Source: Rhodotorula mucilaginosa
Taxonomy: Eukaryota; Basidiomycota; Microbotryomycetes; Sporidiobolales; Sporidiobolaceae
Assembly: GCA_034406715.1 (NCBI GenBank)
Contig: CP137868.1
Span: 124,001 to 188,000, forward strand
Direction: 5' to 3'
DNA: 64,000 nucleotides
In this document: piece by piece, positions 20,637-30,122 of the stretch
How positions within the stretch are numbered: the stretch's first letter is position 1
Layout: each line of letters starts with the position of its first letter
The notes under the pieces: generated by a model
Told to the model about the DNA's origin: nothing
The model's input: the letters and a program-made list of their open reading frames with translations, nothing else
The model's database searches: none
Made by a program: the position numbers and the translations under genes

Positions 20637-22080
20637 ATGGGACTCAGTAAAGGAACTCTCGGACTCAAGTTCATGAACCGGCAAGCGCCCGCCGCCGTGT
20701 CCACTCCTCCTCCGCCTCCTCCATCAGCTGCTGCTGCTGCTGCTGCCTCCTCGACGACTACGCCCGCTACAAGCAAGCCAGCGAACCCGCCTGCTCCGAC
20801 CAGCAAAAGCTCTGCTGCTACTGCTACCGATCGCAAGACCGGCGAGCGGACGGCCAAACGCAACGAGTGGGAATCTTCGAGCACTGGGCGAGTTTTGCCA
20901 TTCCCGCACCAGGGGCGCAGCCTGTCAACGCGTAGTCATTAACACCCTGCCTCTACCGCAGGAACCGCACCTCGGTCGTATACGAGACATCGCTGCTCTC
21001 GTTCCCGCTCCTTTCCACCCTCAACAAGCACCAGTCCACGAGCACCAGCAGCATGACCGCCACCTATTCGTCCATGCCTCTCACTTCGGCCATGGTCTCG
21101 GGGAGGAGAAGTTTCGGAGGCGCCAACGTCGAGATCGAGGTGCGTCTGCGTTTGCGCTTGCCCAGCCGTCGGGAACGAGCTCGTTCGATACCTTGAACTC
21201 CTTCTGACTGGAGACGTATGACGCGCCTACTCGCGCACAGAAACTCAATGATCCGTCTTCGCATCAGGCGGCACCAGAAGGCACCACCGACTCGTCAAAG
21301 TCAAAGACGTCCAAGCGTCCCAAAAAGGCCGACCGCGACGCCGCACTCGTCGAGTCCGTTCGCGGCGGAAAGAACAAGAGCGGCGCGGTCTCGAGCTCCA
21401 AGGCGGGGGGTAAACGTACAGCCGACTTGGACCGTCGCAGTGCGGCGGGCGCTGGGGAGGAGGACGGCGCGAACAAGAAGAAGCGCCGAAAGACGGACGA
21501 GTTGAATGGCGTGCCGGCGCGGTGGGAACTCGACGTCGTCGACGACGACGATGCCGCATCAGCCCCGTCGGTCGGTCGTCGAAGCGCCAGCGGTGGCGAT
21601 GGCGATGAACGCTCCGCCTCCTCAACGACGACGACGACGACGTCGACGACGGCGAAGAAGGCCCCTGCCGCCGAGTTTGCTCGACCGGCCGGGTTCGACG
21701 GTGTCAAGAAGAAGAAGCAGGCCGAGCCAGCTGCCGGTATGGGCAAGGGCAAGGGTAAAGGGCGCATGATGGACGACGAGCAGTACCAGTGGGCGAAGCA
21801 GGGCGAGACGCGCGAATGGGACGAGGGCAAGAGCAGCGAGGAAACGGACTCGGACTCGGATTCGGACGACGACGAGGAGGAGCGGATGGTCAGCAGCAGC
21901 AACAGCGAAGAGAGCTCTGAAGAAGACGAAGAGGAGGACGAGGCGGTCATGGCGGATGAGCAGAGATTCAGCGAGGCGGCGGATCGAGCAGCAGGTCGTG
22001 CAGGCGGCGGTCACTCGAGCTCGCGAGGCGGTCGCGCGGGATTGCAGAGCCAGTCTAGACGGGGACAGGGTAGGCGGTAG
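20637..22080 (+). CDS. Mpp6-like nuclear exosome cofactor, extended
   Basis: Exons join(20637..20923, 20962..21139, 21241..22080), 434 aa. An alternative donor at 20866/20867 (GTGGGA) also keeps phase and would drop 19 residues. The N-terminus LSKGTLGLKFMNR matches the conserved 'L-S-x-x-x-L-x-(M/L)-K-F-M' start of M-phase phosphoprotein 6 and yeast Mpp6. After a variable linker, VVYETSLLSF and SGRRSFGGANVEIEKLND match the second conserved block (GRxSFxGFNPEVEKL in animals). Mpp6 helps attach the Mtr4 helicase to the nuclear RNA exosome and binds poly(U) RNA. Typical members have 150-200 residues; here about 280 extra residues follow, alternating Lys-rich (KKKRRKTD) and very acidic Ser/Glu/Asp tracts and ending in an Arg/Gly-rich tail. 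Confidence 0.72.
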
Positions 22081-22263
22081 TAGTGGCTTTCCATGTGTAG
22101 TCTATATTGGGCCCACCTTTGAGAGATGGTAATTCCGATTCAGGGGGAAACTAGGCGTGTTTGGCGGGCTCGAACTCGTCGACGCGGCCTTTTCGAAGCG
22201 ATCAACCGCTCGCCTCGCTCCGCTCTCCACACGCACGCACGTACTGACAAACACACGAGCACA

Positions 22264-23454
22264 ATGTCCACTGGTGAGCTGGAGTCCCTGCGCCGTGTTC
22301 GCTGCGGCGGACGGGGGAGCTGACCAGGGAGGGGCCCGTCACATGCAGTTCAAGGAGGCAAGACTGGCGGCAAGGGTGGCAAGGGCGGCAAGGGCGGCAA
22401 GGCGGGCGGCGTTGACAAGAACCAGTCGACTCGTTCCCAGAAGGCCGGCCTTCAGGTGAGCACCACAGTCTCTCTGCAGGGGGAGATTCTCTCTCTCTCT
22501 CTCTCGGTTCCGCGTTTTTTCTCCCGGTTTGGGAGGGAAGAGACGTCTCGTCCACTCCCTTGAGCGTCATGGGGACCAGTTCATCCTCGAACTGGTATGC
22601 CATGCTATACCCTGAACTGGTCGCCACTTAGCCCGAGGACGAGACGTGGCCGACAAGTCATTGTTTGGCTTTTTGGGGGGCGGACGAAGGGGCGGGCGTG
22701 ACTTGCCACTTCGCCTCTACGGCGTGCACGTCGCTCGGGCGCTGCGCAATCGCTCGATCGAGCATCCTGAACCTCAGATCGAGGCTCTCGAACTCATCGC
22801 AGCGCCGAGAACGCGTCGCCACCCCTACTCCCACACAATGAAAGAAGACGCGTCCGAGGTTAGGGTGACTGACAACTCCTCCCACCCCGCCGTGTGAATG
22901 AAACAGTTCCCTGTCGGTCGTATTCACCGTTACCTCAAGGCTCGTACCCAGAACAACATGCGCGTCGGTGCCAAGGCGGCCGTCTACGCGTCTGCAATCC
23001 TCGAGTACCTCACCGCCGAAGTCCTCGAGTTGGCCGGTCCGTCTCTCCCACCCACCCACGCTCCCTCCCCTTCTTGTTGGTCGTGGTATACTGACGGCTA
23101 ACATCGTCTGTGGAACAGGCAACGCGTCGAAGGACTTGCGCGTGAAGCGTATCACGCCGCGTCACTTGCAGCTCGCGATCCGCGGAGACGAAGAGCTCGA
23201 CTCGCTCATCCGCGCCACCATCGCCGGTGGTGGTGTCCTGCCTCACATCCACAAGGTACGTCATTGCTCTCGCGCTGGCTCGCTGGCGCCGGGTACCCCT
23301 TCCCTCGCGGATGCCCCTCGTCTCGCCAAACCCCCCGAAACCGTGAACTGACCAAGCGTCCGCCCGCGCGCAGAACCTCATCAAGACGCCGGCCGAGATG
23401 CAGGGTCAGCTCCCGATGAAGCCGATGGGTGCACCGATGCCGCCGCGGGAGTAA
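22264..23454 (+). CDS. HTZ1: Histone H2A.Z variant
   Basis: Exons join(22264..22273, 22358..22455, 22907..23036, 23119..23255, 23374..23454), 151 aa. It replaces H2A in nucleosomes near promoters. The fold is complete: [58 protein letters not shown] and [12 protein letters not shown]. It is H2A.Z rather than H2A because of the [10 protein letters not shown] docking segment and the short C-terminus without an SQ motif. The N-terminal tail is Gly/Lys-rich ([15 protein letters not shown]), giving several likely acetylation sites. Exon 1 has ten coding bases. Intron 2 is 451 nt, several times longer than almost every other intron in the window, and holds inverted repeats (separate entries). Confidence 0.95.
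22456..22906 (+). ncRNA. Structured H2A.Z intron 2, possible embedded RNA
   Basis: The intron can form two hairpin domains. The first pairs 22543-22553 (ACGTCTCGTCC) with 22637-22647, enclosing a perfect 8-bp hairpin of 22575-22582 (ACCAGTTC) with 22589-22596 around a 6-nt loop. The second pairs 22739-22746 (GCGCTGCG) with 22798-22805 around a GCTCGATCGAGC palindrome. Two hairpins in a row recall an H/ACA snoRNA, but I found no clear H box (ANANNA) between them. No good C/D boxes were seen either. Treat it as a candidate only. A CT repeat precedes it. Confidence 0.3.
22489..22505 (+). repeat. CT dinucleotide repeat in H2A.Z intron
   Basis: About eight CT units shortly after the intron 2 donor. 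It is pyrimidine-rich but far from the acceptor, so not an ordinary polypyrimidine tract. Confidence 0.8.
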
Positions 23455-24771
23455 AACCGTCTCTCGCTCGCCGCCGCCACTCGGAACCGCTTTTTTGCTT
23501 TTCCCTCCCGTTGTGTTCATCGTCTTCTCTAATCTCTCGAATGATACCCCCCACTCCCTTCCTTAACGCTTTTATCGTACGGCGTCCAAACCCTTCTGGA
23601 CCCGTCTTTTCTTACTCCTGTGTTTTTGCTCTTTCCACTCCGTTGTCATGTGTTGAATTTCCCCCATCATACTCCTCCTCCACCAGCTCAGCTCTACCGG
23701 TTACTCATTTCCAATCCCTGCTTTCTGCTCCCTCGTCCCCCCCTCCCCTCCGAGGGTGCTTTGGAACGTACCTGCAGACCGGCCTTAGCAAGCTTTTTCG
23801 TCTTTCTTCCCTCTTTTCTCACCTGGCGCGGTTTCGGGTCGCGCGGGCGTGTGAGAGAAAAGAGAGAATACGCCGTGTGTCAGTATATCATAATCACGTC
23901 GCATATAGAAACTGGTCGCGGCAATCGCCGGATCAGTTCGACCTTCGTCGGCCGAGAGAGCGTCGCCCCATCGATGCGAAGCTGCAAGGCGCCAGCTCCT
24001 TCTCCTCCACTGTAGAGCCACATCGCTGGACTTGTACCGAACGATCCTCAGCTACCCTCTGACCGAGCACCCCGACGGAAACTACAGCGGGAGGCACCTT
24101 TGTTCGCTTCGAGCCGCGGCATCATCACCGGACCATCCTCGCCTCTCTTTCCGTTACAGGCGCCAGTGTCTGCTTCGGACTTGGGCTCACGCCACCCTCT
24201 GACGACCTGCCAGCCCCCCTCCGGATCGTCGGAGACCCTACGAGCCGAAAATGGGTACCGCTTCTTCCACGGTTTGGTCTCAAGATTCCGCCCGACCTCG
24301 ACGGGGTGACGCCTTCCGACCGCGGGTCAGTATGCGTCTCGGCTCGACTCTGCACACATCCCATACAACGCCGCTGGCCTGGACGCGTCTCTAAGCTGAT
24401 CCAATTCGGATGTCTTTTCCGTCGGCGAGGACCGGAGCCCTCTTCGATCGCCCGAAACTCGTTTCTGGCTTCCTGTTTCATACCTATCCCCTTTGCATGC
24501 TCACGAGGGACATTACCTGCTCTTGACGTTCCGTACTATATCCCCCTCTCCAGCTTGCTCGTCACGAGACCGAGTCGAAGGAGTCCCGGCAGCGACGCGC
24601 GCACGCAGACAAGACTTTTTGCCCACGCTCACGAGGCCGATTCGACCCCGGATTTTCTCAATTCCGGCTCAAACAGCTTTGAACTCCTCAGCTTCCCTGC
24701 ACGCGACCCTCGACTTGCTTTGGTCTGTGTTTCCCCGCCATTTCATATCTATACGCACACTCGCGGTGACC
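23455..24771. other. Intergenic, 1.3 kb
   Basis: Between the H2A.Z stop and the next plus-strand ATG. The first part is T- and C-rich, as expected for a 3' UTR. The remainder is probably the promoter and a long 5' leader of the next gene. Open frames exist but none carries a motif I recognise. No tRNA-like structure was seen. Confidence 0.4.
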
Positions 24772-25827
24772 ATGCCAGCCGTCGCCTCGTCGTCGTCGTC
24801 GTCGTCCGCCTCGGCAATGACGTCCGGAGCTCCGCGTTCCTCAGCTTCACCGTACGCCGGCCGTCGCCGTCGCGTCTCGAGCCTCGCAGCGGACCCGGCC
24901 CTGTCGTCGCTCGGAGCCATCTACGTGGGCTGGCAGGCGGGCGAGCGAGATCCGGCACCGCTGTGCTGCCCTCGACTCGCAAAGCGGTCCCTCGTAAGGA
25001 AATATGGGCCCGACGCCGTGGGGTACCTGGCCGGTACGCGGGGACTCTTTCTTCCTTCCTGGTGCAATTTTGACTCACTCGTTGAGCATACTGACCCGAG
25101 CTCTGCTTTCTTTCGCTATGCAGTGGCACCGCAGGACGTTGTGGCGGCGCCTCCTTCCAAAGCGGGGACGACGACTTCAGCGGCGGCGAAAGGATCTCAA
25201 CTCGATCGCTTTCCACCTCGGCCTCTCCCGTCCTCATTCAACCTTGCAACAAGCGCACTCCTGTCATATCCGTCAACAACGACGACGACGATCCCGCTCA
25301 GCGCCCTACCGCCATTGCCCCCATTGGAATCGTCTCCTTCTACCTGCTCCGCCTCCGAACCAACCCTCCTCCTTCCGCCTTTACCTCCGACTCCTTCGTT
25401 CCTTCCTCCGCATGCCCATTCACCGTCGACGCCGCCCGAGCTGCTCCTCCAACAAGCAACCAGCGTCAGCGTTTCGTCGCCTCAGTTCGCACCGACTCCG
25501 AGCGAAACTGCTGCTCCTCCCGAATTCGACCCCGGCGAGTTCCTCAATACCTCACTCGCGCTTTTCCAGTCCGGAGGAGGAGCAGGAAGCGTGAACAGCT
25601 CGCAACCGCCCTCGCCGACGCTCGTCTTCCCCTCTTTACCGCCAATTGCACCCCCTCCCTCTCAACAATTCGCGTTCGTCGCCGAGCCATTCGCTCCTTT
25701 GGCTTTGGGAAAGCTCGACACGGTCCTGGAAGACGATTACGACGAGTCGCTGTGGAGCGCGGGCGAGGACCCGCTCGGAAGCTCCGCCGCGACGGACGTG
25801 ACGAGCGAGGCGAGCTGGGCGTGGTAG
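24772..25827 (+). CDS. Uncharacterised Ser/Pro/Thr-rich protein
   Basis: Exons join(24772..25033, 25124..25827), 321 aa, starting MPAVASSSSSSSAS. The one segment that looks conserved is near residues 45-90: SSLGAIYVGWQAGERDPAP, then LAKRSLVRKYGPDAVGYLA. The rest is a Pro/Ser/Thr-rich, probably disordered chain ending DVTSEASWAW. No catalytic motif, signal peptide or membrane segment was found. The 90-nt intron is a multiple of three with no stop, so retention would add 30 residues in frame; I treat it as an intron because its ends (GTACGC, TATGCAG) are good splice signals. The frame is open well upstream of the ATG, so a longer N-terminus cannot be ruled out. Confidence 0.6.
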   Translation: MPAVASSSSSSSASAMTSGAPRSSASPYAGRRRRVSSLAADPALSSLGAIYVGWQAGERDPAPLCCPRLAKRSLVRKYGPDAVGYLAGTRGLFLPSWCNFDSLVEHTDPSSAFFRYAVAPQDVVAAPPSKAGTTTSAAAKGSQLDRFPPRPLPSSFNLATSALLSYPSTTTTTIPLSALPPLPPLESSPSTCSASEPTLLLPPLPPTPSFLPPHAHSPSTPPELLLQQATSVSVSSPQFAPTPSETAAPPEFDPGEFLNTSLALFQSGGGAGSVNSSQPPSPTLVFPSLPPIAPPPSQQFAFVAEPFAPLALGKLDTVLEDDYDESLWSAGEDPLGSSAATDVTSEASWAW

Positions 25828-26302
25828 CCTCGGAGAGTCTTCTCCTTTCGATAAATGCTTGACCAGCCCTTTACTCTAGGTGCGCCACTGTTCGCCCTCT
25901 TTTTTCGACATGTGCCCTTCCGCTGACTTTCTCCCAGCCATGACCGCAGGCTTTCGCTGTCCTTTCCATGGCGGCTGGAGTTCAATCTTCTTCTTTAATC
26001 CTTCCCTCTGTGCTCCCTGCTTCTGTTGTACATACTCATACCGTACAGAATTCGTCACCCCAATACACAACGCACCCCTGCGCTGGAACCTTGTTAGACT
26101 AGAAACACGTAGATCTTCCCTTTCCACAAAATTCTCTAAGTTTGACTCTCGCTTGGGTAAAGAGCACTCAAGCAAATCCGAGTATGTACAAGAAGCAAGA
26201 GACTACCCATCGCGCTATGCTACTCCAGACGTGAGACAAGCGGGTGCCGCACGCGCAAACGAGGAAGCAAGCTCGGAAGAAGCGCAGAAGTTCTTTTCGC
26301 GC
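25828..26302. other. Intergenic, convergent 3' ends
   Basis: About 475 nt between the stops of the Ser/Pro-rich gene and the Con-6 gene; both 3' UTRs should lie here. The stretch is less GC-rich than its surroundings. Nothing else was recognised. Confidence 0.45.
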
Positions 26303-27026
26303 TCATACCTCGTCCGCCTCGAGTTCGCGCAACTTTTGCTTGATCTCCTCCTTCGTCTGGTCCGAGCGGTCCGAGCGGTGCAAGTTGGCTTTGAGGCCGC
26401 CGATGACGCTGCACGATTGGGAAGACAACGGCAAGAAAAGTCAGAACCGGGCAGTCCTTTCTTTTTTTTTGTTGACGAACAGATGGAAACGTTCGACGGA
26501 CCGGTGCTGGTGGACCGTCTCCTCGTGCGATTGGGCGGGAGCACCACCACCGACCGAGTCGGCCGAGCCTTGCTCTTCGAGTTCCTCGTCGTCGTCGGGC
26601 TTGCCGGCGTTGCCACCGCCACCGCCGACGCGATCGTGCTGCGCTTCGAGGTCGTGCAGCATAGTCTCGGCGTTCTGTGGGAGCGGCAACACCGTCAGTC
26701 CCATATACATCAACAACCATATCTCACTTAAGAGCGCAGGTTAAGCCAGTACCGGAGGCATAGGAAAAGGAAAGGCGAGACGGACCTGGCGCGTCTCCTT
26801 CGTCAACGACTTGTTGTGCGCAGCCGCCTTGTAGCCCGCTTGGACGCGAGTATAGTCCTGTGCACCGATGGCACAACGTAGGTTAGGGGCGGCTCTCCGA
26901 TGCGACGCGTTCTGCGAAACGACCCGAAAGCGAGCGGTGGCGGCGCACCTTTTCAGAGACGACGTTGCCGTGCTCGTCGCGCTCGATGACGCGGTTGCCG
27001 TCTTCGACCGAGAGTTCAGTACTCAT
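26303..27026 (-). CDS. Con-6 family (conidiation-type) small protein
   Basis: Complement of join(26303..26408, 26502..26674, 26786..26857, 26949..27026), 142 aa. It has two Con-6 repeats: DYTRVQAGYKAAAHNKSLT followed by KETRQNAETMLHDLEAQ, and VIGGLKANLHRSDRSDQT followed by KEEIKQKLRELEADEV. The linker is Gly-rich and acidic and ends in a His-containing stretch. Con-6 proteins are small, hydrophilic fungal proteins first found as abundant during conidiation in Neurospora; their biochemical role is unclear. In a yeast they may mark stress or a resting state (inference). The exon 3 donor is GTCCGT, as at exon 2, which puts the second repeat in frame. Confidence 0.82.
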
Positions 27027-28350
27027 GTTTGTGGGTGTGCGAGTGAGGGACTGCGGAGGTCGGAATGATCTTGGGGCGTTAGCAGCCGCGCAGTAGGCCG
27101 TGGCCCGGAGAAGGCCGATGGGGGACGAGCTGGCGACGTACTCGAGGTCCAAGGCTTAGAGTGGGTCTCTGAAGTGCAGGGGAAGAGCGAGAGAGAGCGC
27201 TTCAGGGTCATAAGCGCACCCCGCTCGAGCCTTGTGCGGAGCGGACGCGATGACGCCGCAAGCGTCGAGACTCCTGTCGAGAGGGGCGCAGCGATGACGC
27301 TATCGGACCCGTCGGACCACGCGCAACAGCGGCGCCCTGTATAGCCACTTCCGGCAGACCGTGAATGGAACAAGTGTCCAGCCCTGCACGCCCATTGTCA
27401 AAGCAAGCGTGGCGGGTGGATGGCGACGACCCGAAGACTTGCAAGCTCAGCAGCGCCTTCTCGGCGAAGTGCCCCGGGAGACACGCTGTCAGCCATCAGA
27501 GCCTGCTAGACATCGCAGCTGTATGTCGGACCGTCGGACGGGCCGGACAGAGGATCGGGACGGCGCCAGCTCGCGGTCCACATTTTATCCCGCAACGAAT
27601 CGACTTCACCTCCAGCGAAGCAGAGCAAGGAGCGCGTCGCCGGCTTCCTCACAGGCAGCGGCGAGCGCGCGGCACGACACGCAGATTCGACACCACAGCG
27701 AGTGAGCCTCGCAGCGCCTCAAGACCTTGATCACTTCGGCAGATGTCGATAGGCAGCGCTCAGGGGGTCCGAGCATCGACTCGTCCGCTCAGAGGTGATG
27801 ACACCACCAGAGGACGTCCGCGTCTCGCATTGGCCCGATGCGTCGCACAGTGTCCTCCCGTGCGTTGGCGCGGAGAAGAGCTGGGGTTAATAAGCAGGTG
27901 AAGCGACGAGCGTCCGAGGAGCGGCGCCGACCACAGCAGGCGAAGGAGCTTGCGCTCGTCCACCGGCTTCCTGGGATTCTGCAAAGCCAGGAGGAGGAGG
28001 AGACCCAAGCCGTCATGCGATTGCCAGCTCTGCTCCGGCCTGTGCAAGGAGATTGAGCATCTTTAACTCCGCGGGTCTTCCTCCGCTGCCGATGAGGGAT
28101 CCGCCGCTTCGCGCCGGCCGGCTTTGCTACCCGAACCCGGCACAGCTTTACATCGAATCGTCATGCCGTCGGCTGAAGCTTCCGCGCGCGAGCATCAAAG
28201 AAAAGTGCCTCAGACTCGCGGCTTGACAGCTTGCGCCCATCGCTGCACCAGCCTGGCGATCCATACAGCTAGCTAGCACTCCTCGTCAAGTACTCACCCA
28301 CGCTCAACGGACACTCAATCAGCTCTGCGTACCGACGAGCGCAAACAACG
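27027..28350. promoter_or_regulatory. Long divergent intergenic region
   Basis: 1.3 kb between the start codons of the Con-6 protein and the glycine-rich protein, which is long for this window. Short open frames occur on both strands without recognisable domains. It could hold two sizeable promoters or leaders. No RNA gene was seen. Confidence 0.4.
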
Positions 28351-29648
28351 ATGGTCAGCGTTCGCTACCTGCTGGAAAAGCGCAGAGGTGCGTTCTTCGC
28401 TCATGAACGCCACCAACAAAACGGTAGCTAAGTGGCTTCTCGCGAATTGACTACAGGGTTCGGAGGAGGTCGCGGAAGTCGCGGTGGTTCGTCGTCTTCA
28501 GGTGCGTGCGCTGCCGCCGGTGGCGTCGACGCTCAGGGCGATACTAATCGAGCTGGTTCCCCACTGTACAGGATCGTCTTCTGGAGGAAGAGCACCATCT
28601 CGAGGCGGCGGCGGTGGCTCGAGCGGAACGGGATCAAGTACGTTGACTTGGCTCCATGCTCTACCGAACGAAAGTACACAGTACTGACCGGAACAACTCT
28701 CAGCTTCTCGTACTGGCCAGCCTGGACGTTCTATATCGCCTTACAACAACGGAGGAGGCGCTCCACGCACGATCCCCGCCGGAACCGCCTTTGCCGGTCG
28801 ACAGTTCGGGGGTCTGCCTCGTTCTCAAATCTATTCGGGTTACGGCTACGGAGGCGGCTATGGCGGCTTTGCTCGGGGTGCCGCCCTCGGAGGCGTGGCA
28901 GGGTTCGGGTTCGGCTACGTCGGAGGATTGGGATTCCCGTTCGGGATGTGGCCGGTGGGTTCTTTTCCGTTCACCTCACGAGTAGCGAGTGCTTTTCTTC
29001 CGTTGCTGACCCTTTCTGCGTGCGCATGCCTCTCGCGAGCAGCTCTACTACGGCCCGCGCTATTACGGCGACGACGAGTACGGACCTCATTCGAACAGTT
29101 CGAGACCTGGCGGCCCTTTGGCAGCTTCTTCGTTCAGCCCGCCAGGATCAGCCGCCGGCGCGCCGCCGCAGTACATGATCTACGGCGACGCCGACTCGAT
29201 CGACAATGCCACCCTGGCGCTCAGCGAAGATTGCCAGGCGTTCACCGTCGTTCCGCTCACCCACGTGCAAGACGACGGCGCCTACCCGGAAGGCACCAAC
29301 ACGACCCTGTTGCCCGCGCTCGATCCGTCCAACGTGCTCGCGTACTACCGCGCCTCGTCCTTTGCGCTGTATTCTTTCTTCGACGACCGACAAGTCGACC
29401 CGAACGCGACCGTCAACTATACCGAACCGATCTCGACGCAACCGTACCTGTTTCCGGCGTCGGAACGCGACGCCGCTTTCCAGCAGTGCGTGAACGAGAC
29501 GCTGGCGGACGCGTTGCCGATCGAGGACGGCTACGTCGAGACCAGTGGCGCTCTCCGTGTGCAATCTTCCGCCGCGTCGTCGCCGCTCCTCCTCATGCCG
29601 CTCCTCTTGATCCTCTCTCTCTACTCGTCGGTCTTTCAACTCGCCTGA
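28351..29648 (+). CDS. Glycine-rich protein with hydrophobic C-terminus
   Basis: Exons join(28351..28387, 28457..28501, 28572..28637, 28704..28954, 29043..29648), 334 aa; all junctions keep phase. The N-terminal third is Gly/Ser/Arg-rich (GFGGGRGSRGGSSSS). A Gly/Tyr-rich and moderately hydrophobic segment follows (GYGYGGGYGGFARG, GVAGFGFGYVGGLGFPFGMW). Then come an acidic, Asn-rich, likely folded region with NxS/T sites (SIDNATLAL, DPNATVNYT, CVNETLAD), two Cys, and a hydrophobic end LLLMPLLLILSLYSSVFQLA. The layout suggests a membrane or GPI-anchored surface protein, but I see no classical signal peptide at MVSVRYLLEKRRG. It resembles fungal membrane proteins of unknown function. Confidence 0.6.
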
Positions 29649-30122
29649 TCTTTCAGGAGTCAAGCGCTTCTGATACCCGCAGACTAATACCACCGCCTGT
29701 GCATAGCGTGTATGTATCACCATTTGCAATATCGCAATTTGTGCGTGATGCTGCCTCGAATCGCGAAGCACGATCGCCTTTTTGAGCTTCTCCAGACCCC
29801 GGACCCCGCTGTGACCAGGTGCGTGGGTGGCAGGCAAGTCGTGACGGGCTCGAGCTTGCCAGGTGCAAGGGTGCGCGGCCGTCTGCGAGCGTACACGAGA
29901 GCAAGCATGGCCGTGTGGCCTGGGTGAGCGTGAGCTGCTGGAGTGCTCTCCGCGGCCAGGGAGATGGCTCGAGAGAGAGAGAGATGGGAAAGCGATGACG
30001 TGGGCACGATTTCGATTGATCGAGAAAACGAGGGCCGCCGAGCTGTCGACGGAGAACTCGCCCACGATTGCCTGCGATTGACCGAGTACAGCGCACTCGC
30101 AGGTCTCCTGTAGCTGTGCGCG
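29649..30122. other. Intergenic, promoter of the GH63-type gene
   Basis: 474 nt between the stop of the glycine-rich gene and the ATG of the glycosidase. No ORF on either strand looks real and no structured element was noticed. Confidence 0.45.

Noticed and set aside
22456-22906. Firm H/ACA or C/D snoRNA call in the H2A.Z intron
   Set aside because: The hairpins are real, but an H box or convincing C and D boxes were not found; kept only as a structured-RNA candidate.
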